Shown here in pieces: positions 22,765 to 29,782 of a stretch of 64,000 nucleotides of DNA (position 1 is its first letter; every line of letters starts with the position of its first letter). The DNA is taken from positions 38,806 to 102,805 of the IMG/VR virus record IMGVR_UViG_3300025073_000032; one strand, written 5' to 3'. The DNA is from a virus. The translations under genes and the position numbers were made by a program. A model generated the notes under the pieces. The model was not told the origin of the DNA and made no database searches. It saw only the letters and a list, made by a program, of their open reading frames with translations.

Positions 22765-23945
22765 ACTGTTTCCTCTCTATTAGATAATAGTGGACTAATT
22801 TTATGATCGATCCTGATAGATGCATCTGTATCTGCCGCAGCATACGGTATAAGCACCTTCCACGGTATATTCCGATACGAACCGCCACGCTCAGGATCAC
22901 AGTCCTTGTGCTGTGCTTTGTACCTTTCCAACCCTTCCCAGTAACTACCCATTTCTGGACAAAACTGCCACACTAAATAGTCAAGAGCATGAGTACCTGA
23001 CAATTCATTTAATAAATAAGACTTCATCATGATATCAGAAACTATGTTATTCAACCTGATTCCTTCGGCTATCTCAAACCACATCAAATCGAACTTTGCA
23101 TTCTGTAGTATCTTTCTAATATCAGACTCACATATAAGCTTCATCACTGTTTTAGCGTACTCCAGCATCTTCCCTGTAAATACCATCTCTTTGTTATAAA
23201 TAGGGATGACGTATGACTCATACTCCTTGAAAGAAAACTGACAACAAACAATCTGAGCACCTTCCTTGAACGGATTAAGGCAAGAATCCTCTGTATCGAC
23301 TGCTACCTCTTCCTGATCGGAGGCATAGTCTAATAGATCATCCAACTTCTTTTTAGTGTCACAGAAGACGTAGTTGACTGGCTGTTCTTCAGTAGGCATG
23401 GTACCTGTAAACTCTTTATAGAGCGTCTCCAGGTCTTTCAGAAAGGGATTCAGATAAGTGTCATCCTTTACGACCACTTCAGGGTTCAATGTAGGAACTA
23501 CTGGAATACCCTCATAATCAAAGATTCGACCTCGCTTAGAGGTTATGCCTGTCTCCCCTAATACAGCCTTGAGAGCCACACCACCTAATAAAAGAATGAT
23601 CTTTGGTTTGTATACTTCTATCTCTGCTAATAGATAAGGTTTGCAGGTTTTGACTTCTTTATCGGTAGGCTCTCGGTTGAGAGTTTTGTTCCACTTCCTT
23701 TGTGTTGGCCTACATTTCACGACATAAGTATAAGCTATTTTATTAGCACTAAATCCATTACCCACCAAAGCCAGCCGCAACAGTTCTCCAGCCTCTCCAA
23801 CCAGGACACCCCCACACTTATCATCAGATTCATGTGGGCAATCCCCAATCACCAACACATCTGGATTTGGCCTACCTTCTATTCTGATTCTTGGGGTTTC
23901 GCACTGAGTATGAAGAGAACAACTTTCTTCAAATTCACATTGCAT
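22761..23945 (-). CDS. Uracil-DNA-glycosylase-like domain fused to 3'-5' exonuclease domain
   Basis: Residues 1-200 resemble family 4-type UDG: a Cys-rich start, V-I-G-D-C-P, G-G-V-L-V-G-E-A-G-E-L-L, V-V-K-C-R-P and L-L-G-G-V-A-L near 115. Residues 205-394 form a DnaQ-like proofreading domain: V-D-T-E-D near 215, Q-N-A-K-F-D near 290 and Y-A-A-A-D-T-D near 370. It is the natural N-terminal part of a UDG-exo-pol polymerase as known in SPO1-like phages, here separated from the polymerase by two nucleotide-enzyme genes. SD AAGGA is nine bases upstream. Confidence 0.85.
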   Translation of the reverse strand: MQCEFEESCSLHTQCETPRIRIEGRPNPDVLVIGDCPHESDDKCGGVLVGEAGELLRLALVGNGFSANKIAYTYVVKCRPTQRKWNKTLNREPTDKEVKTCKPYLLAEIEVYKPKIILLLGGVALKAVLGETGITSKRGRIFDYEGIPVVPTLNPEVVVKDDTYLNPFLKDLETLYKEFTGTMPTEEQPVNYVFCDTKKKLDDLLDYASDQEEVAVDTEDSCLNPFKEGAQIVCCQFSFKEYESYVIPIYNKEMVFTGKMLEYAKTVMKLICESDIRKILQNAKFDLMWFEIAEGIRLNNIVSDIMMKSYLLNELSGTHALDYLVWQFCPEMGSYWEGLERYKAQHKDCDPERGGSYRNIPWKVLIPYAAADTDASIRIDHKISPLLSNREETV

Positions 23946-23972
23946 ATTTCACAGTCCTTAGAGACGAGACGA

Positions 23973-24000
23973 GGGTAAACATGCCTTAGCATGCCTACCC
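23973..24000 (-). promoter_or_regulatory. Stable hairpin in the leader of the UDG-exo gene
   Basis: In the minus-strand RNA GGGUAGGCAUGC pairs with GCAUGUUUACCC over 12 positions, including two adjacent G-U pairs, closed by the four-base loop UAAG. It ends 28 bases before the ATG and just upstream of the SD. No U-run follows, so it is a leader structure, not a terminator. It could control translation. Confidence 0.6.
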
Positions 24001-24008
24001 CCTTATCG

Positions 24009-24083
24009 TTACTTATTTGCTACTACAATTTGCTGATCTTTTTCTAAATTTGACCTCTTTGTTTCACAGCAGCGATCCATCAT
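24009..24083 (-). CDS. Possible 24-residue peptide in the leader
   Basis: Two ATGs at 24083/24080 open a frame ending at TAA 24009-24011: M(M)DRCCETKRSNLEKDQQI and V-V-A-N-K. GAGAG lies eight bases upstream. It sits between the structured element 24127-24213 and the hairpin 23973-24000, as a regulatory leader peptide might, but it may not be translated. Confidence 0.25.
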   Translation of the reverse strand: MMDRCCETKRSNLEKDQQIVVANK

Positions 24084-24126
24084 AGATATCTCTCTTCATC
24101 TGGACTCTCCCTTTTATTAGAAGTTT

Positions 24127-24213
24127 TTTGGGTTAATGGCCATTCCGGTTAAACCTACGGCTAGGTGTTACTGCCGATCTGTGTGGCAGATAGCTTTCCG
24201 GCACTAACCCAAA
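24127..24213 (-). ncRNA. Compact nested RNA structure of unknown class
   Basis: A perfect 9-bp outer stem (TTTGGGTTA at 24213-24205 with 24135-24127) encloses CCGG/CCGG, then GCTA/TAGC and CTGCC/GGCAG, plus a small CCTA-GCCG-TAGG hairpin. Several inner helices are mutually exclusive with ATCTG/CAGAT, so two folds are possible. There is no T-arm or anticodon arm, so it is not a tRNA. No U-run follows. It lies 180 bases before the UDG-exo start, in the only sizeable gap of this module, and could be a regulatory RNA or riboswitch-like element. Confidence 0.45.
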
Positions 24214-24217
24214 CTAA

Positions 24218-25159
24218 TTACTTAGCTTTCGGCATCTCCAAGCTTATGATTCCAGCATTGCTGGTCACAACCTTAATCCCCCGGCTTGCAGAGTATTTTT
24301 TAACCCCTGTTGCATCTGGTGTGCTCTGAAGATGTGACAGAAAGACCTTAAAGGTACCGTAGTTATTCAGCTCATGGCACTTGAATTCTTTGGATGTGAG
24401 CTTGATAATCTGATCCACGGTATGCGTTCCTTCTTTCAACAGCTCAAAGTACCTTGCAGTCTTGCTACCGGCACGAAATCCAAATTCATCGGTAGTGGTT
24501 TTACGTGTCGATTTTTTCGGTGTTTCTGCTGCTGTATTCGCTTTCTGAGCCGGTTTCGCTTTCTTGCCCTTATCTTTCCCTTTACCCTTCTCCTTCGGAG
24601 CTTCCTGAACCTTTTTTGAAGCTTCTTTTTTAGGCACAGGTTTTTTCCCCTCTGCTTTTTTAGACTCCTCTTTCTTCACTATTTTACCCGCCTCTTTTTT
24701 GGCCGGTTTAGCTGGAGCTTTTTTAGCAGGTTTTGCAGGAGCTTTGGCTGATTTGCCTTTGCCTTTGGCCGGAACTTTGGCCGACACTTCTGGCTCAGGA
24801 TCTTCCCGCTCGGTAACAACTTCAGGTTCTACCCCTGTCTCAGGTGCCAATTCTTCCCGCTCGGTAATAACCACAGGATCACCTTCCACTGGCTCATTCT
24901 TCATGATCCCTTCCAGGTAAGCATCACCTACAGGCTCTTCTGGCTTAGGCTCATCTTTTTTCTTGCCATCTTTCTTCGTAGCTTTTTCTTTCTTAGGAAC
25001 TACTTTCTTCTCATCCTTCGGTGTAGGTTCACCTTTTGCTTCTTTCCATTCGTTGCAAGCTACAGAATTAGGACAAATAATACATTCTTGTTCTGCCGGA
25101 TCAAACATTAGGCCAAAACAATCTTCCTTGTCATCATACATCGCTTTAAAATCAGCCAT
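24218..25159 (-). CDS. Histone H1-like Lys/Ala/Pro-rich protein with Cys module and C-terminal domain
   Basis: 313 residues in three parts. Residues 14-35 have four Cys spaced C-x(11)-C-x(2)-C-x(5)-C within D-C-F-G and F-D-P, a likely metal site. Residues about 40-225 are low-complexity, first acidic/basic mixed, then K-P-A repeats like A-P-A-K-P-A-K-K, as in histone H1 tails. Residues 228-313 form a globular helix-rich domain (A-R-Y-F-E-L-L-K-E-G-T-H-T-V-D-Q-I-I), perhaps winged helix. I infer DNA or RNA binding; no family name is certain. Confidence 0.7.
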   Translation of the reverse strand: MADFKAMYDDKEDCFGLMFDPAEQECIICPNSVACNEWKEAKGEPTPKDEKKVVPKKEKATKKDGKKKDEPKPEEPVGDAYLEGIMKNEPVEGDPVVITEREELAPETGVEPEVVTEREDPEPEVSAKVPAKGKGKSAKAPAKPAKKAPAKPAKKEAGKIVKKEESKKAEGKKPVPKKEASKKVQEAPKEKGKGKDKGKKAKPAQKANTAAETPKKSTRKTTTDEFGFRAGSKTARYFELLKEGTHTVDQIIKLTSKEFKCHELNNYGTFKVFLSHLQSTPDATGVKKYSASRGIKVVTSNAGIISLEMPKAK

Positions 25160-25215
25160 TGTACTTCTCCTTTTCTAATATTGTACTTCACCTTTTTAAA
25201 TCACATTCCCTATTT

Positions 25216-25248
25216 ATTATAACTCCTATTTTTCAGAAGTCTTGTCAA
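25216..25248 (-). promoter_or_regulatory. Weak candidate promoter
   Basis: Minus-strand TATAAT at 25216-25221 and TTGACA at 25243-25248 lie upstream of the gene starting at 25159, but the spacer is 21 bases, longer than normal. One of the two boxes may be coincidental. Confidence 0.35.
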
Positions 25249-25257
25249 ACTTTTTTA

Positions 25258-25947
25258 TTATGCTGGAATACGATACCCCATTGTCCTCATGGACTGACCA
25301 CTGAAGTACTCGTTAACTACATCCTGTACTATGGCTTGCAGTCTCTTCTGCTTCTTGTGGAATTTATTATAAGTCCACCCTAAAAATTTAGCGATATGGC
25401 TATCTGTAGGAGCTACAGTACTTATCCCCCGCACATCAAAACCTTGCCGATGCAAATGCATCTTTCGAGTATAAGACTCCATCGCAATGTCTTCAACCTC
25501 TTTAGGCGTATCTATTAGAACATCAAATAAAACAACCAACTCAGGATCATGGCTTATCAATGACCGTATCTCTCTAATATACTCAGCCATCATAGCCTCC
25601 TCAAAACCCTCCCCCCCAATAAGATCAAAAATATCAGTCATATCTACCACATGGTAAGCTTCAGCTACTACAGTCTCAGCTTTAGGCCCATCTTTACGCC
25701 TCTGTCTGTTATGATCCCTGTACAACTTACGAAAATGAAACTCTAATTTGCTGTGAAACATCTTGATGAACTCTTCAGGATCATCTTTTCCTTTTTTTCC
25801 AAACTCATCCAGTAACAGGGAAAAAGCTAGCCAGCCTTCACCTACAAGGTCTTGAAAATTCAGAGCATAATGGTCATCATCCCCTCGACGTGAGGCTTTT
25901 AATTTTATCAACTTACCCGCTGAATTATAAACCTCATCCCAGGTCAT
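25258..25947 (-). CDS. Sigma-factor-like protein
   Basis: 229 residues. Residues 30-85 resemble sigma region 2: F-Q-D-L-V-G-E-G-W-L-A-F followed by a helical stretch and F-R-K-L-Y-R-D-H-N-R-Q-R-R. Near residue 185, D-S-H-I-A-K-F-L-G-W-T-Y-N-K-F resembles a region 4 helix-turn-helix. Such proteins redirect host RNA polymerase to phage promoters, which would fit late transcription of the 64-kb virion unit. Similarity is read from the pattern only; a divergent HTH regulator is the alternative. Confidence 0.6.
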   Translation of the reverse strand: MTWDEVYNSAGKLIKLKASRRGDDDHYALNFQDLVGEGWLAFSLLLDEFGKKGKDDPEEFIKMFHSKLEFHFRKLYRDHNRQRRKDGPKAETVVAEAYHVVDMTDIFDLIGGEGFEEAMMAEYIREIRSLISHDPELVVLFDVLIDTPKEVEDIAMESYTRKMHLHRQGFDVRGISTVAPTDSHIAKFLGWTYNKFHKKQKRLQAIVQDVVNEYFSGQSMRTMGYRIPA

Positions 25948-26168
25948 TGTATAAGCCCCCTTTTGTTAAAATCGTCTAAAGCCTTTTCCAACTCACTCTC
26001 TTGAAAATAATGCCCCCAAAAGAAACCCTGATCCTGCATATTATACCCCCAGGTTACAAACTTGTTATGCCATCTGGCTAAAACCATAGTCAGATGAGAA
26101 TCACCAGGATGATTACTATAAGGTTTCTCTAGCAGAATGTACTTATCGCCTCTTTCTTGTTTGTTCAC
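25944..26168 (-). CDS. Hypothetical 74-residue protein
   Basis: The start is GTG 26166-26168 behind GGGGGCTATT, right after the terminator of the DUF932 gene. Starts with N-K-Q-E-R-G-D-K-Y-I-L-L; rich in aromatic residues (W-G-Y-N-M-Q-D-Q-G-F-F-W-G-H-Y-F). The stop overlaps the sigma-like gene start, so they are coupled. No family recognised. Confidence 0.6.
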   Translation of the reverse strand: MNKQERGDKYILLEKPYSNHPGDSHLTMVLARWHNKFVTWGYNMQDQGFFWGHYFQESELEKALDDFNKRGLIQ

Positions 26169-26179
26169 AATAGCCCCCT

Positions 26180-26210
26180 AAAAGGGGAGCTTGCTCTAGT
26201 CAAGCCCCCC
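26180..26210 (-). terminator. Rho-independent terminator after the DUF932 gene
   Basis: Minus-strand GGGGGGCTTG (26210-26201) pairs with CAAGCTCCCC (26193-26184) over ten positions with one G-U pair and a seven-base loop, followed by TTTT (26183-26180). It lies ten bases after the stop at 26220. Confidence 0.85.
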
Positions 26211-26219
26211 TGCTCGGCA

Positions 26220-27080
26220 TCAGTTCCCTGTTTTGATTTTCTTCATCTCTTCAGCCAAAGTCCAGAGAGCTTTGTTCAGCCGCACGTCTTCGGTAATGGA
26301 ATTGACCTGACGAGTGCTCTGCCGACGAACCCTGTGAGTTTCTTCATTGAGCTTGTTATAATGCAAGCCGCCTTTGACCAAGTTTTCCTGAATGATATTA
26401 TAAGTACCCCAAAGCGTGTTCTGCTGCTCATAATCGGCTCTGCGTCGAACCTGGAGCACCTGTCCCGGCTTTACAGGAATTTCATCAAGCTGTTGCTTCC
26501 ACTCTTCCAAACCCTCAGCCGGATGTTTAACGAATTTGACCATACGAGAGGCATCAGCCATCACAAGCCGTTCTTCTTCGGTCAAGTCGATATTACGCAT
26601 CTCCTGAACACTGTTGGCAAGCAGAGGAACATCCTGAATGATTGAAAAGGCACCTTCCAGTACTTCCTGTACCACGTTTTTGCTATGCATTACGGATACC
26701 GGAGGTACGAGGTTATCGCCAACAACCAAGCCATTCTCACATACGAAACTGAACAGACCGGCCATCATTTTGTACCGGGACAAACCATCATGAGAGTTTA
26801 CTATTATAATTTCAGGAGCTACAAGGTTGGAACCTGCCTGGATCATTGACAGGTTAGGGTGACGGAAACGGAGCATGTGCTTCGTGTAATCCCTGCGTCC
26901 CTCGTCCCTGGTTCTCGTCTGAGAAGCCTTGAATGGCTGAAACCCTTCGGCCAGAAGAGCGTCAAGCACTTGCACTGTAGGTATGAAGCCATAGCGGTCA
27001 CTGCGGCTTTCGTGAGGCTCAAGAGCGAAAACTGAAGGAGCTACCCTGCGGATTTCTTCCATGCTCAGTATGCGTTCCAT
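26220..27080 (-). CDS. DUF932 (DUF945) phage/plasmid-like protein
   Basis: 286 residues with the usual landmarks of the family: F-I-P-T-V-Q-V-L-D-A-L, F-R-H-P-N, P-E-I-I-I-V-N-S-H-D-G near 90 and the F-V-C-E-N-G-L-V core near 115. These proteins are common on phages and plasmids; their role is not established, with links to DNA metabolism by context. It has its own promoter (27126-27153) and terminator (26180-26210), so it is a single-gene unit and may be strongly expressed. Confidence 0.88.
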   Translation of the reverse strand: MERILSMEEIRRVAPSVFALEPHESRSDRYGFIPTVQVLDALLAEGFQPFKASQTRTRDEGRRDYTKHMLRFRHPNLSMIQAGSNLVAPEIIIVNSHDGLSRYKMMAGLFSFVCENGLVVGDNLVPPVSVMHSKNVVQEVLEGAFSIIQDVPLLANSVQEMRNIDLTEEERLVMADASRMVKFVKHPAEGLEEWKQQLDEIPVKPGQVLQVRRRADYEQQNTLWGTYNIIQENLVKGGLHYNKLNEETHRVRRQSTRQVNSITEDVRLNKALWTLAEEMKKIKTGN

Positions 27081-27125
27081 GACTTCTCCTTTCGGTTAGG
27101 TGCGTTGTGTTCCGTTGATATTTAT

Positions 27126-27153
27126 ATTATACACAACCCTCAAACCATTGCAA
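27126..27153 (-). promoter_or_regulatory. Sigma70-like promoter P4 for the DUF932 gene
   Basis: Minus-strand TTGCAA (27148-27153) and TATAAT (27126-27131) with a 16-base spacer. The start codon is 46 bases downstream of the -10. Bases around the -35 (GCTTGCAAT) are identical to those of P3 200 bases upstream. Confidence 0.8.
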
Positions 27154-27168
27154 GCATATTTCTATTAT

Positions 27169-27213
27169 ATTTTTCGGTGGGAGCATAAGAGTATCGAACT
27201 CTTATTTTTCGGT
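27169..27213 (-). repeat. 10-bp direct repeat flanking the T-arm/acceptor segment
   Basis: ATTTTTCGGT (plus strand) occurs at 27169-27178 and 27204-27213, bracketing the 25 bases that encode the T-arm and 3' acceptor strand of the tRNA-like RNA. This may be the scar of an insertion or duplication that separated the tRNA halves. Confidence 0.6.
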
Positions 27214-27321
27214 AACTTAATGGCACTCCGATGTTTAGGGTAGTAGCCTTACCTCTGTCTCTCCTGTGCCTTAATTAAGTTATGCTACCCGAAAAGTCTT
27301 AACCTGTTAAACGAATGCTCC
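27179..27321 (-). tRNA. tRNA-like RNA with a ~70-nt insertion in the anticodon arm
   Basis: The 143-nt RNA starts GGAGCAT and ends ATGCTCC, a perfect 7-bp acceptor stem. Bases 8-9 are UC. The D-arm is GUUU-AACAGGUUA-AGAC, with A14, G18 and G19; the T-arm is AAGAG-UUCGAUA-CUCUU. Elbow contacts U8-A14, A15-U48, G10-C25 and U54-A58 are all possible. No CCA is encoded. Where a 17-nt anticodon arm should be, UUUUCGG pairs with CCGAAAA, but about 70 extra bases intervene. These form TAACTTAAT/ATTAAGTTA and GGCAC/GTGCC helices, a six-base bulge GTAGCA and a 39-nt apical loop containing GCUAC, which can pair with the bulge. One reading of the loop is GUAGCAU (anticodon AGC), but identity is not certain. 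It is read from promoter P3 with a 12-19 base leader. Confidence 0.6.
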
Positions 27322-27339
27322 TCAATTGATCTTTATTCT

Positions 27340-27367
27340 ATTATAAAACCTTTGATGGATATTGCAA
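27340..27367 (-). promoter_or_regulatory. Sigma70-like promoter P3 for the tRNA-like RNA
   Basis: Minus-strand TTGCAA (27362-27367) and TATAAT (27340-27345), spacer 16 bases. The 15 bases TATAATAGAATAAAG at the -10 are identical to P2. It lies just after the stop of the UvsW-type helicase gene and 19 bases before the first base of the tRNA-like RNA. Confidence 0.8.
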
Positions 27368-27373
27368 GCCAAA

Positions 27374-28786
27374 TTATGCTAATTTTACCTCGAAACCTTC
27401 ATTTTTCATCAGACCTATTCTAATACGAGAGTGCTCAAGTAAATACCAGTTACCAACATCCATAAAGTCATATACGACTAGCCTCATAGACTCACTAGCT
27501 CTTAGCCCCCTACCGATCCGCTGGAGCAGCCTAATACCAGACCTACCTCCTGCTGCCAAAATCAAAACTCCTATGTTAGCTATATCCACACCCTCGTCAA
27601 GAATAGTAGAGGCTATCAAAGTCTTTAAATTTCCCTGTCTGAACGCTTCAAGCCTGTCCCGGCGCTGCCTACTATCCAGAGAACCATGTACATAATCAGC
27701 TCCTGGTATCAATTGCCGTAAATTGTGAATGTGCTGAATTTCTTTAGTAATAATTAAAACGGATTCACCTAGGCTTGCATGTCTGCTTGCTATCTCTCTA
27801 ATAGCTTCGTTACGCTCTTTACTGTTTACGATACCTCTTGAATAAGCAATATCATACTTAGATGAAAGTATATTAGGAGTATCAACTCTGATAATACGAC
27901 AGGTGGGTACAGAAGAAACCCCTCGCTGAATTAACTCATCATTGGATATGGTAAACAGCACATCCCCAAAGTATCCTATAAGCTGCATGTTTGTAACTTC
28001 ATCATTCATCAGAGGAGTACCTGAAAACGCCCCTCTATATATAGCATTACTCTTTTTCAGTATAGTTTTAGCTCTATCATCAGACACATTATGACATTCA
28101 TCGAAACAAAGAACAGGAGCATTAAGCAAAGACTTGAACTCATCCTTAACCCTCCAAGTCTTCTTCTTTTTGATCCTACCTTTTGTATCTTTACTTACAG
28201 CTGGCTCTACAACTGACTGATACATCACCACAGTAATAGACTCAGGTTTAACAATACCATCTCCTACTACTCCTACTGGTACCTGAAGTCTATTGCTTAA
28301 TCTCTCAGCTGTTTGATGCATAAGAACTTGTCTATGCAACATAATGATTGCATCCATGTTAAGCTTACGCAAAAAATCAGCCATTGCTTCAGTTTTTCCT
28401 GCGTTCGTAGCAGCCGCTATAATACCTCGTCTATACTTCAAAAGAGCAGCTACAGCATCAACTTGATAATCCCTTGGTATGACCCCATGCAATGATTCAC
28501 ATATAGGCTCACCTAAGACAGGAATAGCATACATATACTCTACTACAGGCATCTTACCAGTAAACTCTATTATCTTATCGATAACCCTGGTCAATAGGCC
28601 AGAAGGAAACTTACCTGTAAGACGACTGAACATATGAGACTTGCCATCCCAAAAATGACGTTTGTATGAATCTACAAACTCACGACCTATCACATCATAA
28701 GCAAAAGCTTCATCTAATGCTAACAGTAAGTCTGGAACATCAGTAGTAACTTTTGAGTTAGCTATATCTACTAAAATTCGTACCAT
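27374..28786 (-). CDS. UvsW-type SF2 DNA helicase
   Basis: 470 residues. Q-like start R-D-Y-Q-V-D-A-V near 105, Walker A A-T-N-A-G-K-T-E near 125, motif II F-D-E-C-H-N near 225, motif III S-G-T-P-L near 255, motif V near 395 and motif VI Q-R-I-G-R-G-L-R near 440. T4 UvsW unwinds R-loops and branched DNA and switches origin use to recombination-dependent replication. Surrounding genes agree. Confidence 0.9.
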   Translation of the reverse strand: MVRILVDIANSKVTTDVPDLLLALDEAFAYDVIGREFVDSYKRHFWDGKSHMFSRLTGKFPSGLLTRVIDKIIEFTGKMPVVEYMYAIPVLGEPICESLHGVIPRDYQVDAVAALLKYRRGIIAAATNAGKTEAMADFLRKLNMDAIIMLHRQVLMHQTAERLSNRLQVPVGVVGDGIVKPESITVVMYQSVVEPAVSKDTKGRIKKKKTWRVKDEFKSLLNAPVLCFDECHNVSDDRAKTILKKSNAIYRGAFSGTPLMNDEVTNMQLIGYFGDVLFTISNDELIQRGVSSVPTCRIIRVDTPNILSSKYDIAYSRGIVNSKERNEAIREIASRHASLGESVLIITKEIQHIHNLRQLIPGADYVHGSLDSRQRRDRLEAFRQGNLKTLIASTILDEGVDIANIGVLILAAGGRSGIRLLQRIGRGLRASESMRLVVYDFMDVGNWYLLEHSRIRIGLMKNEGFEVKLA

Positions 28787-28795
28787 CTATTCCTC

Positions 28796-29782
28796 TTACT
28801 GTAGCCTTATGGCATCGGTGATTATACTCGACATTGTGTTATACGTCTTTGCTCTCTTTATAATTTCTTGCATGTCCTTAAAAGAGTGATCGTTTGGATC
28901 GCCATGAGATAACAAGACTGCTCCCACTAATGCTCTTGGATTCCTATACAGAATCTCTTTGGCCAACTTGAATGTCTTGTCTTCCACCCCATTATCCAAT
29001 ACAACAATAAACTCCTGCCAATTTTCTATCAACTTGTCTAACTGAGATTCTGACGCTTTATTTCCATTAATAGCTACACCGTTTAAGCCACAAGTCATTG
29101 CTGAGGCCCATCCCTCGGCTATAACTACCCGTTTAAACATACTTGCCCTGTCAAAGTTGAACAGGTACTCTGATTTTCCGTATCTGAAAGCCCCATCAGG
29201 AGGATTGAGAATTTTTAGGTCTGAGTGTATTAGATAACTCCTAGCTTGAAAGTACACTAGCTCCTTATGCTCGTAAAATGGAATAATCGCTCTACCGGCG
29301 TAGTCTCCTGAATTAGCATAACGGATATCGTACAAAGCTATTAACGAGTCGCTGAATTGTCTATTATTTAAATACCTTCTCGCTTTCTTTGCAAAAAAAT
29401 CATCTGAGTCCAACGGGCTTGGGAATTGTGTTATATCAAAAGGCTCACCTTTATACGATGTTTCAATGCTTTCAACGGGTTTATCAAAGCTTAAATTAGC
29501 CAATTTATTTAATATGGCTTCTGTTGTGGCAACTGTACCCTTATAGCTTTCGTAACTGTGTAATAGATGATAGTAAGCTGCTAACTGTTGAATAGTAGCA
29601 ACGCACCCTCTTCGATGACAATAACACCAACCCCGTACTCCCTCCCTAACCACACTCTCGTTCACATACATGTGCATACCAGTGTCATTGCACTTAAAGC
29701 AATTAATAGCAAACTCAGTATGCTTAGGAAGTGGTCTGGTTTTTACACCAATCTCATTCAATGCAAGTTTCAAAGAACTCAC
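28796..29782 (-). CDS. DNA primase (DnaG-like, TOPRIM)
   Basis: 328 residues. The N-terminus has a zinc-binding set C-F-K-C near 28-31 and C-Y-C-H-R-R-G-C near 52-59. The TOPRIM core begins V-V-I-A-E-G-W-A-S-A near 215 and its second acidic motif reads V-V-L-D-N-G near 257, where a D-x-D is more usual. It synthesises RNA primers with the DnaB-like helicase, whose stop codon overlaps this GTG start (29780-29782). Confidence 0.85.
   Translation of the reverse strand: MSSLKLALNEIGVKTRPLPKHTEFAINCFKCNDTGMHMYVNESVVREGVRGWCYCHRRGCVATIQQLAAYYHLLHSYESYKGTVATTEAILNKLANLSFDKPVESIETSYKGEPFDITQFPSPLDSDDFFAKKARRYLNNRQFSDSLIALYDIRYANSGDYAGRAIIPFYEHKELVYFQARSYLIHSDLKILNPPDGAFRYGKSEYLFNFDRASMFKRVVIAEGWASAMTCGLNGVAINGNKASESQLDKLIENWQEFIVVLDNGVEDKTFKLAKEILYRNPRALVGAVLLSHGDPNDHSFKDMQEIIKRAKTYNTMSSIITDAIRLQ

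Noticed and set aside
24127-24213. Reading the nested structure as a tRNA
   Set aside because: The stem has acceptor-like length, but neither strand gives a D-arm or a TTC-type T-loop at the required positions.
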